DNA of 64,000 nt from Agrocybe praecox. Lineage: Eukaryota > Basidiomycota > Agaricomycetes > Agaricales > Agrocybaceae. The stretch lies in the NCBI GenBank assembly GCA_964017145.1, contig OZ024852.1, positions 2,295,945-2,359,944 of the forward strand, given 5' to 3'. The notes below the pieces were generated by a model, which did not search any database, was not told the origin of the DNA, and saw only the letters and a list, made by a program, of their open reading frames with translations. Positions 25,181-37,400 of this stretch are shown one piece after another; position 1 is the stretch's first letter, and the number at the start of each line of letters is the position of its first letter. Both the position numbers and the translations under genes were made by a program.

Positions 25181-27710
25181 TTTTTTTTTTTTTTTTTTTT
25201 TTTCTTGTCAATTTAGGTCTATTGAAGTGGGACTTCATGCAGACATAATACATTAGTGATGTAACTACCAGGACACTGCGCCCGTCTCCATTCCCCGTGA
25301 ACCCTCTATGCACTGCTGAGGCACGCCCGAAGCGATCCTCCCCCCAGACAGCCCAGTACGGAAACACTGTTTGCAAGGCGTTCATGTCTTGACGGGTGGG
25401 GCATTCATCACATTTCTTCTTTCTTGTTGTCTTCTTGCTGTCTTCTATCCGCTATGTGCCGCCACCAGGGTGGTCAGCATGAGTTTAGTATTCGGTGTAG
25501 TAGGAGGTTTGTTAGATTTTTGGAGTGGCTGGGTCAGGCCGGTGCCTGTTGAATGCAGGTAGGAGTGGGTGTCGTAGATAGGTAGGTAGGGCTTGGGGTT
25601 ATAGGTATTCCGAGTCTGCTATCTGTATCTGTGCAATATATTTTGTCATCCATCATTTTCGTTAGGTTGCGGGGGTACTTCACCTGGTGTTGTTTTGAGT
25701 CGCTTCGTCTTTGCTATGTACTTAAGCAGTGCTTTTACATTTTTCTCTTCGCTGAGTATGGTTCGTAGGTCTCTGGAGTTTCTTCCTAGTATTCGGTCCA
25801 TGTCGGCGCGCTCCCATCGATATTCCGGGCATTCGAAAAGGAAGTGTTTCACTGTCTCTTCTCTGTGTCGTCTTGTCGTTAGATAGCATGCATTGCACCT
25901 CGGTGTATGATGCTTCTTGAATCTAAACAGGTATGCGTTGAGGGGGATATGACCGGTGCGTATCTGTATAAGGATGCTGGCTTTTGCTCGCGTCAATTTT
26001 GATTGTATTTGCCGAAATTTGTCGTATGGGTATGCGTTGTCGATATTAGTCTCGAAGTTCTGTTTGCGCGTGGATTCTGACCATCGTGTTGCTGCGTTTT
26101 GTGTTAGGATTTTGAGGTAAGCCTCCTTTGTGGCTTTAACGCTACGCGGGAGCTTCCCATGCTGTAGTCCTGGTGGGAGTTGGTTGTTAGGTGTTACCTC
26201 TCCGTTAGCTGCTTTCTTCGCTTCTTCGTCTGCTTTCTTGTTGCCTTTTGAGTTGCGGTGCCCGGGTATCCAACGCAGTGTGAAGGCCTGACCTATGTGA
26301 TTAATGTCATTATTATCAGTGAGTTCTGTTACCTGCGCGTTGATAAGCTTGATGAGGTGGTGCCCGGTGTGGGGTGTCTTGGACTGTGTTGCGTTAATAA
26401 ATGATTGACTATCTGTGTACATCGTTGTGCTGTCTGGTCCTAGGTGCTGCGAGTTTTTCATCAGCCAGCAACCAAGTATTCCTCCTACGATTTCGGCATC
26501 GTCGCTGGTGTATTCCTGTTGTGTGCCAAGTCGGTATTTGAGCACACGTCTGGGTTCCTGTTCGTTGTCAGCGTATTCCACTGCTGCCGCACCTACTTGC
26601 CCGTCGTGACATGAGCCATCAACATATATTTTTATTCTTGCTCTGTCGTTTGCTTCGTCGTTGTTGGCATCTATTCGATTGTCTGCTATGATAGCTTGGT
26701 ACTGCCTTATGTTTGTTGGTGATTCTGTCTTTGGTGGGATAGCTTCTAGCCGTAGCGGGTTTATCTTGAATATGTTGAGTAATTGCTGTATTGATGTTCT
26801 GTGCTTCGTGACTGGTGCTATGTGATACTGTACTGGCAGATGCGATGCTGGGTTAGTCTCGGGGAGAGATATGAGACGCACCAGGGCTCGATGGCAGACC
26901 TTCCTTAGCAGGAGGTCAACCGGTAGTACTCCTGCATGGGAGTCGAGAAGCTCGTTCGGTGTTGTCCTTAATGCTCCTGTTATTGCGAGTGTGGCGATTC
27001 GCTGTATTTTTGTGAATTCTCGGGTGGCTTTGACAGAGCCTGTCTTCCGTCGCTTGCCTTCTTCTTTGTGGGGTGGTGTGTACCATATGTCAAGTCCGTA
27101 TGTCATTTTGGGGACCGCTACTGATAGGTATAGTCGCCGCATGAGCCGTGCTGGGATCCCTGTTGATTGTTTTGTAAGTCTGCGAAAGAGGAGCACGTAG
27201 GACGTGGCTTTGGCTATTGTTTTTTGCATCTGCGTCTTCCATCGGAGTTGTCTGTCGATGTGTATTCCGAGGTATTTGTAGCTTTCGACGTTTTTGATGA
27301 TTTTCCCTTGAAGGCTCAGTACGGGGTGCCTGAGGGTTCGCGTTTTTCCGGGCTGTTGCGGGTCTGCCTCTCGTTTACGTGTGAAGTGGACCACTGCCAG
27401 CTTGTCGATTTCGAACTTGGAGTTGTGCTCATGTCCCCATCTGAATCCTCCTGTGGCAGGTCGTTCCATGTAGTCCTTTAAAGTTCTTGTTGTATCCTTG
27501 AAGGTTTTTCCTATTGCCAACCCTAGTGCGTCATCTACGAAGCCTAGTGAGTCTTCGTCTGGTGCTCGGGCTATCTCTAGTAAGTCAGCATTATATAGTA
27601 TATATAGTATCATTGAGAGAGGGTCTCCCTGTCCGATTCCGTTAGTTATTTGGATGAGGGCTGATAGGAAGTCATCGAATTTCAGTTTTGTTCGTCTTCC
27701 TCTTAGGAGG
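25181..27710 (-). mobile_element. 5'-truncated non-LTR retrotransposon (LINE) with target-site duplication
   Basis: The element lies on the minus strand. It is flanked by identical 13-bp copies of AAGATTGAGGAAT at 25168-25180 and 27711-27723. Its 3' end is a run of 24 T on the plus strand (25180-25203), i.e. a poly(A) tail directly abutting the duplication. The 5' end is truncated inside the reverse transcriptase domain, as usual for LINE insertion by target-primed reverse transcription. The remaining reading frame is uninterrupted and the duplication is perfect, so the insertion is probably young. A 3' untranslated region of about 440 bp (25204-25645) separates stop codon and tail. Confidence 0.93.
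25646..27710 (-). CDS. LINE polyprotein fragment: reverse transcriptase (C-terminal part), RNase H, zinc-knuckle-like tail
   Basis: The fragment enters the reverse transcriptase at LRGRRTKLKFDDFLSALIQI then NGIGQGDPLSMILY, followed by the catalytic FVDD box and the thumb block YKYLGIHIDRQLRWK. An RNase H domain follows with its acidic residues in order: KIYVDGSCHDG, DAEIVGGILG, MYTDSQSFINA, and RWIPGHRNSKGNKKADEEAK. The C-terminus has a Cys/His cluster (CNAC...VKHFLFECPEYRWE) common in fungal LINEs of this type. The endonuclease and N-terminal RT are missing through 5' truncation, so the copy is not autonomous. The open frame is about 680 residues without a stop. No start codon is expected at the truncation point. 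Confidence 0.92.
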
Positions 27711-27829
27711 AAGATTGAGGAATAGAATTATAAAGACATAAAGAAGTGTAGGTTTTTAGTAGTACATAATAGTAGAGTATTATCATCGATCTAGCAAAAG
27801 AGTGTTCACCGTTCTTTTGTAACCTTCTC

Positions 27830-30565
27830 TCAAACAACGCGAGCTTTCTTTACTTCTCTACGAGGAAGTTCGGCAGTTTTCGATGCTGGACTGGGACCTG
27901 GAGTGGATTGCCGTGTGCTGTAGCCTGAAGGAGCTGCACTGGAAGGGGTTGACTTCGGTATACCCAAATTGCGTTTTAGTGCTTGTAGCCATTTACCGCC
28001 TTCGGCTCCTTCGAATAACCAAACATGGCTGAGAGAAGAAGTACGGTACGCAAGTTTCATCAGTCTGCAGCAAGAAAAAACGATTTCTATGCTTACCTAT
28101 CACCAACCCGTTCTGGAGGAGGCGGAGGCGTTTGAGTTGCAGTAGCATCCGAATCCTCGCCCGAGGGTCTCTTCTTGGTATTACGACGAGGCGGTTGTAA
28201 TCTTGTCACTGAAGTGTTCGGTGTTGTTGTTTGAGCCGGCTCCTTGGGTAAAGGCAGCTCCCAACAGAGTTCTTTGCAAAGATGTAGCACGATGTTATCG
28301 GCGTTCCCAAGAAGTACAATCTACAACAAAAAAAGATATCAGAAGTGGATTACAGCACGAGAGTGAAAGTCGGACGTACGTCTGGATTAATGTGGCGGAT
28401 AGGTGTTTTGTTGATTAGGATCTACAGACACACATGGATGAGATGGTTAACATTTTTTAGAGCGCGATTTTCATGATTGACTATCAAGCATATCTACCTG
28501 TGGTATTGAGTGAGGCAGATGGGCTATATCAGACAGTCAGCGCGAACTGACAGCTGGAAGGTTTGCGTTCGGGGACTTACAAAGAATCTCAGCGACAGGA
28601 GAGACCTTCAAGGAGGTACCAATTACAAGGAGTAAATCGACCTTCCACCTATCCTCCGCCAGCGAGTGGTCAAAATCATCCGTGAGTTTCTCGCCGAAGA
28701 AGGTTATGTCGGGCTTTCAGAAAACAACGTCAGCGCTCATGCCTTTGGCCCTGTAAAAACGGAGAAAACACATACTTTCATGATACCGGGAGGATACTGT
28801 GGAGCGTCACTTTCGTCTTCGACGTCACTATCCCACTGGCCTTTCGCCTTCTTCTTGCTTATCTTCTTAGGCTTGATCGGCACAGCGGGGGTCGCGTTGC
28901 AGCTCTTGCAAAGTGGCACCTTATGGTTGAGAATTTCGGCCTCGATGTCCGTACCGGGAACGCGCTGGCGGCAAAGGAGACAGCTGGCAGTGGCGAAAGA
29001 ACCATGACATTGAAGGACTTTCTTGACGCCCGCCAAGGTCTCCAACGTGTCTATATTTTGTGTATAGTTCTAGAAATCTGGCGATATAAATAAACCGACA
29101 AGGAAAGAACGGAGTGCATTACCCTCAAGAGCTGCCATAAAAATACTTAGTAATGGAAATGGATATGATAACCGGCATCCTTACCTTCCCTTTATCTTCT
29201 ATCAACTTAATAAACCGGTGACATGGAGAAGGTACAAAATTGGATGGATATATTTGACTGGTTCTCCCTTAAGATCCTTTGTTCTCGATGCTGGAAAGGG
29301 GATAGATACCTTGCAAATGAACTTTTGAGGAAAGTCAGTTCCTGTGCGCCCCCATCTTGTAATTCTTTTGTAAACTCACTAGAAGACTACAAAATAAGTT
29401 ACGTCAGTCATGGTATCCGCACTATCAAGCTGTCGACCTTACCTGATGGATTTTCACGGAAATAGTTGATGTCAAACCTACCCGAATGAAAATGGTCTTG
29501 AATTTTTGGTCTTAGCATTTGAAAATTTCCTTTCTTACATTTGCTGAGGGTCATCAAGATCATATTCACCTCTCGTTTTGAGCGATGAGTATAGACCATC
29601 CCGAGACCGGAAATCAGGTATTCCGCACGACACGCCTAATTACACATATCAGGTAGTGTTAGTACAAAATATGCGATGATCACTCACTGATTCCGGCCCC
29701 TGTGAGTATCAAGATACGTTGCGACCTTCTAATAAGGTCCACTGCATCTTGGATGGTATTATACTGGGATAATTTATCACGTTTGCGTAGTCTGTTTATC
29801 TGAGGTTTTAGCACCAAGACAATCAAGACAGATATCCAGCATACACATGGGCCAATGCCACTCTAAGGAAATACAAGATCGTTTTGGGTTTCCTGCTTTG
29901 CAATTCTGGACACTGGGTAATTCTGATTCAGAACCAAAATCGAACAAAAAAAGCATGATAAAAATACCAGCTGGATTTTGAACGCTTCCAAGAGCTTCAA
30001 TACAGGGATGTTGCGCGTTTTAACATATTCGTCTATGAATGCCGAAGAGCCTAGCATTCGTTTATGAGTTTCCAACACGACGAACAAAGCAACCAGAGTA
30101 AGCGGACCTCGTTCTTTTAGGAGGTGGGTCATTTGTTTTACATCTTGGTTGCTCCAAGCTTCGTTTTCTGCAATGGAGACAATACTCAGAGCCACATTCT
30201 TCAGAATGACGGTTGGTAATGTAACAAGAACCTTGGGAGTTGCCTGAACAAAGGAAAGACATCGTAATATCCTGTCCATCATGGCTGTCTTCGTCATGCG
30301 AGTCTTCATCATGGTCATGGTCGTGTTGCGAGTCGGGAACAGCATCAGGGCTCGCGTCATCATCGCCTTCGTCAAAGGTTAAGACCTCTAAAATATCTTC
30401 GATTATTTCCATATCGGCGTCAACGTCTTCAGAAGCCTCCAAAAACGCCTGAACTTGGCGGGCCAGAATTTCATTGCTGGCAGTGATTACTTGACGATCA
30501 GATGGAGCGAGTGCATCGGCATGTCCAGATTCATGCACCGTGTGCTCCGAGTCCAGAGTCACTGA
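27830..30565 (-). CDS. SIR2: SIR2-family NAD-dependent protein deacetylase (SIRT1/Sir2-Hst1 class)
   Basis: The enzyme removes acetyl groups from histones and other nuclear proteins, coupled to NAD breakdown. The N-terminal exon is acidic and includes an Asp/His-rich run. Next comes the class-specific segment [20 protein letters not shown]. The catalytic core shows LILTGAGIS spliced to [17 protein letters not shown], then [14 protein letters not shown], the catalytic histidine in [13 protein letters not shown], and the zinc ligands CLLC and CKSC. Later blocks are [13 protein letters not shown] and [12 protein letters not shown]. The C-terminal extension is basic, Pro/Ser-rich and unlike other sirtuins. 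Many short introns split the gene. The 5' end is unclear: no ATG was fixed with certainty, and an extra small first exon near 30600-30660 is possible. The stop codon lies only 107 bp from the LINE target duplication. Confidence 0.9.
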
Positions 30566-31283
30566 TACTTTACCAGAATCTAGAGGGCAATGAGGTAATG
30601 ATTACTGGGTTAGCTACGTCTAAGTCCACCGTAGCAAAGAAAGCGCACACAGACTCATCATAGATTCGCCAGAATGTATTGAACTTTTGGGGATTTGATG
30701 TGGGAAGAGTAGTGGTTGATACGGCTCTAGTTTCGTCTGGAGATAATCTTGAGTGTCTACTTGGTAGGTAACAGAGCGGGGTTGGATGAAATCACGTCCG
30801 AAAAGAGACAAAGTAAACAGCGACAATCTCGAATACTGACGGCTCCCGGCCCGCCGAGGTACTTTCTTTGTACCATGCGCTTTGCTTGTTCTCACAGGGA
30901 ATCTCTCTAAAGGTAAATTTCTTTCCAAGTTTGTCTTTCGAGGACTCTATTTGACGGAACTAATTCGCTCTCATCGTATCCGAAGGCCTCTGGGCTCTGC
31001 TGCTGTTTTTTTAATGCTTGCTTCGTTGTTCGGTTCGGGGTATCATGTCCTATCAGTGTCGGGGATGACTACCACTCCCATATTACGGTACCAGCCTCAA
31101 ACAAAGACCCACTCAATTTTCAACCGCTTGAAGATCAGCTTAAACCGAGATTGAAACGTGCGGCTTTATTGGAACCCCTAATAGTGCGACACCTAAAGCA
31201 GGCTATCTGTCATCCGATCCTGACCAGCCGTCAGCGGAACTTCAAGGATCGTACTAATTTATAACCACCACATAAGAGAGGCA
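30566..31283. promoter_or_regulatory. Divergent interval, sirtuin / 31.3 kb gene
   Basis: About 700 bp between divergent genes, likely containing both promoters and perhaps the sirtuin's first small exon. Overlapping short frames on both strands lack family resemblance. No named regulatory motif was recognised. Confidence 0.35.
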
Positions 31284-32186
31284 ATGGATTCAACTTGGCC
31301 TCCCCAACCCCTTCCTAAACTGAACATGTCTTCGTTCGATTCTTATAATGCCAAGACTACAAGTATCAGTGTAACACCTATCCTTTTCCTCAATGCTCAA
31401 CGTGCTTATCACTTTCTAGTATCCATGGCCAGCAGAAGTCAACAGTATAGAGCGCATTGCGCTTTCTGCTCAAGGTGATCTCCAAAGAGTCTTAAGGTAA
31501 TTTACGTTTACGTGTAAAAAGGGAAATAGGCTCAACTTACGTCTACCAGTGCATTTTTTGCGCGTCCCATCGTTATTGGCCTCGTCTACTCTCAAACCAC
31601 GCGCCAAGAAAACCCCCAATCGCCGTTTGAGCCAATTACGACCCCGACACGGTCCATCATTGAAGCAACTTCTCCCGAGTCGCCGATTGTGCAGACGAGA
31701 CAAGTACATCTCCAATGCGACGGTAAGATCGTCTGCACTGCGACATCAACGGTCCGCATTACATCGCCAGAATGCGCTCATCTTTTCCTCGAGGAAAAAT
31801 TCGCCATCGGCCAGATGTTTAGACGCCTCGGAAAGGTTCCTGCTTTCGAACTCAAAACCGTCGGACTCGGTCGTGTTATTGAAGAAAAGAACAATTCCGA
31901 TCCTCGCGAAGAAAACCAACTTTGGAGAAAATACACCCTCATCATACCTCATTTTGAATGCGAAATACTGGAAGTATTTCCGTCAAGAGAAATGTTCACT
32001 GCTGGCGAGAAATGGTTGACTGCTGAAGATGCTGACCACTCTGGGACACTTGTCCCAAGCAAGCGCATCGATAATGCGCCTTCCTTGCTCAAGCAGAATC
32101 TCAATATCATTCTTTCTGTTGTCCTCTTCTTCACCCTTTTTTATGAAGTCGTCATGTATAATAGTGGCCGTACAGGATATTGTTAG
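31284..32186 (+). CDS. Conserved fungal protein of unknown function (possible chorismate-lyase-like fold)
   Basis: Three exons (31284-31370, 31420-31496, 31550-32186) splice in frame to 266 residues. After a Pro-rich N-terminus, the second exon gives ERIALSAQGDLQRVLS, running across the junction into AFFARPIVIGLVYSQTT. The core is well ordered: QTRQVHLQCDGKIVCTATST, VRITSPECAHLFLEEKFAIG, then QMFRRLGKVPAFELKTVGLG. It ends in one hydrophobic segment (NIILSVVLFFTLFYEVVMY), a possible tail anchor. The pattern of Arg-x-Val-x-Leu, a following basic and hydrophobic strand, and a late F-R-x-L-G resembles the UbiC/DUF98 chorismate-lyase-like fold. That is only a suggestion from layout. No frame problems were found, and the three splice sites are canonical. 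Confidence 0.8.
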
Positions 32187-34008
32187 GTACTGCCCACTCT
32201 CCTCACACTAGTATACATTTTTCCAGTCACCTTTTGCCTATATTGTTATCATGAATACCCTCCATAGAATATTATTTACTTCGTTTCATCGCGGCGACGC
32301 ATACCTTCCGATCATTCTTACCACTCAACTCTCCGAACAACCATTGTCTCGTTCGGTCATTAAACGCAATGCTGGTCTATATAACTGACACTTGCTGTTG
32401 CTGTTATATTCCTGAATTTTGGGCCGGGCGCTTAATGCCGAGTGGATATTTCGCAGATCAAGATATATTACAATTGGTATATCGGTATCATTCAAATGTT
32501 CTACTATCCTGTTTCCTTGAGTACCATGGTTTGAACCCGAACAACGAATTGGGGTGTTCATTAGGACCAGTATACTAATACAACTCCACGATGGCCAGCC
32601 TGAGGAAATCTGCTCGACTTCGTGGAATATTTAATCCTAACTTGTTAAAACATTCTCCATCCTCACCCACAAGTTTATTTATTACCAACGCATATCACCC
32701 ATTTATTTCGAACAGTATGCATTATCATCATTCGTTCTATTCCATTACGGGGATGTGTATCCTCCGATTATCCTTATCATCTAATCTTGCGAACGACCAT
32801 GGTCTCGTGCGGTCATTAAACGCAACGTTGTTCTGCAGTATAGCTGACACTTGTCGCTGTCACGGTTATATCCCTCAAATATATGTTTATCATATCAACA
32901 AGACTGGCCGGTTGGCGAATTATTGAAATGTCTTCAAAGAGCCTCCCGAGCGCTTATGCTACTGAGCACTGTCCTTGCGGCTCTCAAGAGTCAAGAGTAG
33001 GGCGAGCGCTTCAGCTCTGAATATATAGCAGATTATTTCAGTGCCCACGTCCCGCCGTGAACGCGCGAACTATCATGCCGTTTTGGGGTCCTTGAATATA
33101 CATCATATGGGCGAAAAGAGTGACTACTAAACAACCTTGGCTCATAGTTATCCGAACAACGAAGATAACGGCCAGGAAATCTGCGGAATACTTTATCTAA
33201 ACAACGCGGTTTCATTCAACCATTAACGCAACACTGGTATGTATCGCCTAAGAGCGCTGATGGCCGACAGTCGTTGACGTTTGGACGGGTAGCTACGTTT
33301 GGTGGATCGCGTTCGGTTATTACACCATTAATATATTCATCGACAGTTAGAAAGGAAATGAGCTCAATGGAACAACTTGTGATTGATATCAGAAATACAC
33401 AGTTCGAAGGCAATACATGTGCGTACAGATAGGTATAAAAAAAAGCAGGAGGAAATCATGATGATGCTCATCAGTCGGAGAAGGTGTGATTCCCCGGATT
33501 ACAGGTTCAAAGGTATTTGGGATATTGCCAGACCAAAAGATTTGGTACTGACATGGGCGGATCGGCGGGCGGATCGTCCGACGTCCTGAGGCAAACGAGG
33601 ATAAAGTTGAAGACAGATCTTCCAGTCAGGTCGGGAGAATAGCAGAAGACCAAAAACCTTGCAAAACACGATTTGAGGCTCTCCAAGGGCATCATCATCT
33701 TGAAACTAAAGGGTCGACTCAATGTTCATTCGCGATGCAAATATGGTTGGAACTTACTCATAATCATATCATACACATTTAAAACTTAAACTATATTCCT
33801 CGTAGTATCACGCTGGCTAAGCAGTGGCGCCCACCGATGCCGATATCGTCGTTGATTCTTTGTTTGCAGGAGGAGGATAATCGATGGATAGCATCCTTTC
33901 GGGTGTTACGATTGCGTGCAGTGGCTGACATTGCGGACACGCAATAGTTTCTGAGGGGTGGTAAACCTCAAAAACGGCGTCGTACCACCAACGACGTACG
34001 TAGCGATC
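32187..34008. other. Gene-poor interval with degenerate repeats
   Basis: No gene was recognised. The first half contains the repeat described at 32290-33240. The second half (33240-34008) has only short frames. The 3' part of the small 34 kb gene may extend into it if that gene is spliced (possible exon down to 33906). Confidence 0.45.
32290..33240. repeat. Degenerate ~430-bp tandem repeat, about 2.3 copies
   Basis: The motif TCTCGTTCGGTCATTAAACG at about 32348 recurs as TCTCGTGCGGTCATTAAACG at about 32803, and more diverged as TTTCATTCAACCATTAACGC near 33211. Flanking words repeat in order: CCGATCATTCTTA / CCGATTATCCTTA upstream, CTGACACTTG downstream. The block CCGAACAACGA...GGCCAG...GAAATCTGC occurs at about 32535 and 33155. 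No open frame or terminal repeats were seen. Confidence 0.6.
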
Positions 34009-34428
34009 CTACCCATGGGAAGTGGCACCATTAAACACGCGAGACAAAGAAAAGGCGAACGTGAAAAGATGACATACAACACCGAACATGTTCTTGTAAT
34101 CAACACTCCTACGTCCACTCCTTGGGTACCTCCGAAGCATATCCAAGCTGTCCATGAAAGCGCCCCATAGGAAAATGATGAGAACAGCTACTGCGAAAGC
34201 TTTGAGGAACCTCTCCGCCGTTCTCGGTCGTAGAGGCTGTGCGTGCACCTGGACCTGGGCCTCTGGAATATGTGTGGATTGATAAGAGGGTATTGCTGTA
34301 GATGAAGCGGTATATGGCGGCGGCGGAGCAGCTGGGTTACTCCCCGCACTAGTTGAAGCATTTGCTACAGCGCTTTTCAAAGGGGACTGTTCTGTCGGAG
34401 ATGCAGGATCAGGGTCAGTGATAATCAT
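34009..34428 (-). CDS. Small single-pass membrane protein with PPxY-type motif, unknown function
   Basis: The unspliced frame gives 139 residues. The N-terminal half is Ala/Ser/Pro-rich and contains PPPPYTASS, a PPxY sequence able to bind WW domains of Nedd4/Rsp5-type ligases. A basic segment (LRPRTAERFLK) precedes one hydrophobic helix, AFAVAVLIIFLWGAFMDSL. The C-terminal part is uncertain: a GTACCC donor after MLRR and an AG 37 nt later would switch the reading frame into one that stays open to 33906. Which form is real cannot be decided here. The family was not recognised. A single-helix adaptor for a ubiquitin ligase is a possible role, inferred only from the motif. Confidence 0.55.
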   Translation of the reverse strand: MIITDPDPASPTEQSPLKSAVANASTSAGSNPAAPPPPYTASSTAIPSYQSTHIPEAQVQVHAQPLRPRTAERFLKAFAVAVLIIFLWGAFMDSLDMLRRYPRSGRRSVDYKNMFGVVCHLFTFAFSLSRVFNGATSHG

Positions 34429-37400
34429 ATTGAGGGATCTGAGGACGTTTCAGGACCGCAGTGTCAAGGTGAGGTAGTAATGAAAGAGTTGTAAGGCCCC
34501 CGAGCTGAATTCAAGGCTTGAAGTGGAATTTAACGATGGAAAAGGGATTCAGATTTTCAGAATGATCATAACCATCTTGTTTCCGACAAATGATTGCCGA
34601 ACCCTTTACGGGGTGTCGGCATCGTCCCGGCATATAGTGACCTGGTGCGATTATCACCAGCGCTGCGTGCGCAGTCTTCTTCTTTACTATATGAACGACG
34701 GAAGGTGAGAAATACGTTTATATTTAAAGGCAGGGCTGTAACATAAACGTGGGGAAAACCGACGCCAGAAATGTGATATTATATTTGTCACGATAAAACG
34801 TGGTCCTCTGCAATTCGTGACTCGTGAGTAGCGTTTAGACTTAACAATTGTACACGTACGTAGTAGTAAGGAATCAACTTCAGGTGTAGTCATTGATTAG
34901 CTCGCTGGACTACTCAAAGAATCTGATGAGTAGAGGACACAGTCATCATAAAAGAAACTGTACACCTTTAGTACCAGTTTTCCCCGGAGTGCCATTAGAA
35001 AACAGTTTTGATGAATATGTGATGTCAAAAATCTGCTCATCCACCATTCAGTAAAGACTGAATAATAAACAGAACAAGCCGCACTGATATCAACTAACTT
35101 GAACCCCCTTGAACCTCAAGACTTAAAACTGACTTTGATGTTCGGATTATGATTAAGGTTCTCCTCCAAAATTCTGTTCATCGGGCGATAAGACGCTGCA
35201 GTCCTTCGTATAGTTGAAATTTTCTTTCTCGCGAGAAATGTCCTTTTGGTCTTTATTCCAGTACTCATTGCCCAGTGATTTGACCTCCGACATTGTTGTG
35301 TTGGTTTCATTCGGAGAATCGGAAGTTGTCGTATTCAAAGCGACAAAAATGTCGCATTTACAGAGAATCTTTTTTTTTTTGTGGAGCTTTAATGAAAGTG
35401 CGACAGTCAACATTGTTGTCCTCGCAATTCAGCATATTCACTTACGAAGCTCACGCTTCGCATTACTCAGAGCTCTCCACGCCGGGGTAATGCCTTTATG
35501 TTATCGGCACACCTTGCATGAGGTAGTGTGGGGCTCGGAGTAAACCGCGCATTTACAGAGGATCTTGAACGCATTGAAGAGAAGAAAATATCACAGCTAG
35601 ACAGCGACCGAACTGCGAACAATAAGATTGCGAACATTTGACGAACATGACATTGAGAACAAAACGCGAAATGTCACGCCAAACGTGTGTGAAAGGCTGT
35701 GTTGTCACACACACACACGTGATGCAATTTTAGGATAAGAAACGGTCTGTGCCAGATCTAGCTTGAGAAGAGACGAAGAGACCCAAAGGATGTAATATCT
35801 TATTCAGTCAGTACGAGAGGGCCTTCGTTTTTGCGTAAAGTACTTCCACAATTTTAAGACAAATTTTTGAAACCTGCAGTCAAAGTGACGCAATAAAATT
35901 TTGATAGCGACGTCCTCTGGTGCTGGATATTTGAGTATACGGCGATCATGCAAAAATGGTAGTAAGGCATCCCGACACGTCCCAGAGCGACCTGGTGTTA
36001 CTGTCAGGACTCAGTACTCAGTTCCAGCGTGCCCTGGCCTGTGCGAAAGCGTGGGACAAATTCATTCGCAGACCTCTTTGGTTCGAACCTCGATGCTCCC
36101 AAAAAACCAAACAATCTATCCTTCGGGTGCAATGTTAAAATGACTGAGTCTTCGAGGTCACTCGGGTTGTAATAGGGACCCTCGCAATCAAGCGAGGTTT
36201 GCATTTCACGTAGCTACACTTTATATACAGAATATGTAGCTACAAAACTAATATGGAGATAAAATAATAAAACAAGGGATGGTGGCAAATGTCAATATAA
36301 GAATGAAATGCAGATTATCTCTTCGAGATAATCTGCGGCTGTCAAGTGAACATTTCGTGGTGTGCTTGTATTTACCCCGATTATTCCAACATGCAATTGA
36401 TGACGAGCTGCGAGGCCTAGGTGAGGCCTTGAGACGCTATAACTCTGCGGCTTAGAGATGCGTCCAGGCATTTCAGATGATCACGAATGTATTGCGCGCG
36501 AAGAAGGGTTGAGGTGTGTCCTGCTTCTGGCTGCATCAGAAGTTCAGAGCAAAGCTCCCCGTTTTGGAATTTATTTTTTCTTTCTTTAGACAATCTGAAT
36601 ATAACATCGGGTCTCTTATATAATTCTGAGGGCAGAAGTCATATGGGCTTTTCGAACGGGAATCCCCGAAGTTTGTACTCAATTTGTACTCTCACTGAAT
36701 GCGATGCTGATGGCCAACTTATTGTATACTACCACTGGAAAACAGTGTAAACTCAGCGAAGCGCTTAATGTCGATCAAGGACATGCTCTCCTCGACACGA
36801 GTGACATGGGAACAGCAGCATTTCGATTTCCCCGTTTTCGTATTCTCAAGACTTTGAATTTTGATGGTGGTTTGCATATGAACTCCTAGGTTTCGTCTGG
36901 GTCGTAGTAAACATATGTGGCCCTTCTCCAGCTTCTTCTGTAGCTCGAAAATATGTGCATATGAGTGCTGGCATATACTTTTACGAAGTAAGCAAAGGCC
37001 TCGGTTCATTTGTATCATCATTCACTTTCTTTTCTTTCCTAGAGTTATGCCAGAAGCTCCTTTCCTCGAGGCTAACAAGTGTACAGCTACCGCTACCATC
37101 ATGCTATCCGTCCTTCGTGGGGAAAGGAAAGACCTTGACTTAACCCTCACTAGCTAAAACTGCAGCTTTGATGACTTGTAACCTCTCTGGAAAGATAAAG
37201 GTCCATAATATAAGAGCGTTTTGCGTGATATAACCACTTCTACTCGGGGTCTCTCTGGTAGCAACTTTCGGGCTTCACGCGGGGATGCAAACGTAAATCT
37301 GGAAGTGGTTAATAAACGATTGCGACAAAAACGCATCCAAGAGGTGATCTTTTTTTGTCAAACATTCACGCGACTTTCGTTAATGGTAGTCCCAGATCAA

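Noticed and set aside
35706..35721. Short CA repeat
   Set aside because: Only about seven dinucleotide units, so not a notable microsatellite.
36075..36095. GGTTCGAACCT resembling a tRNA T-arm
   Set aside because: No matching acceptor, D-arm or anticodon stem could be built around it. It is probably a chance palindrome.
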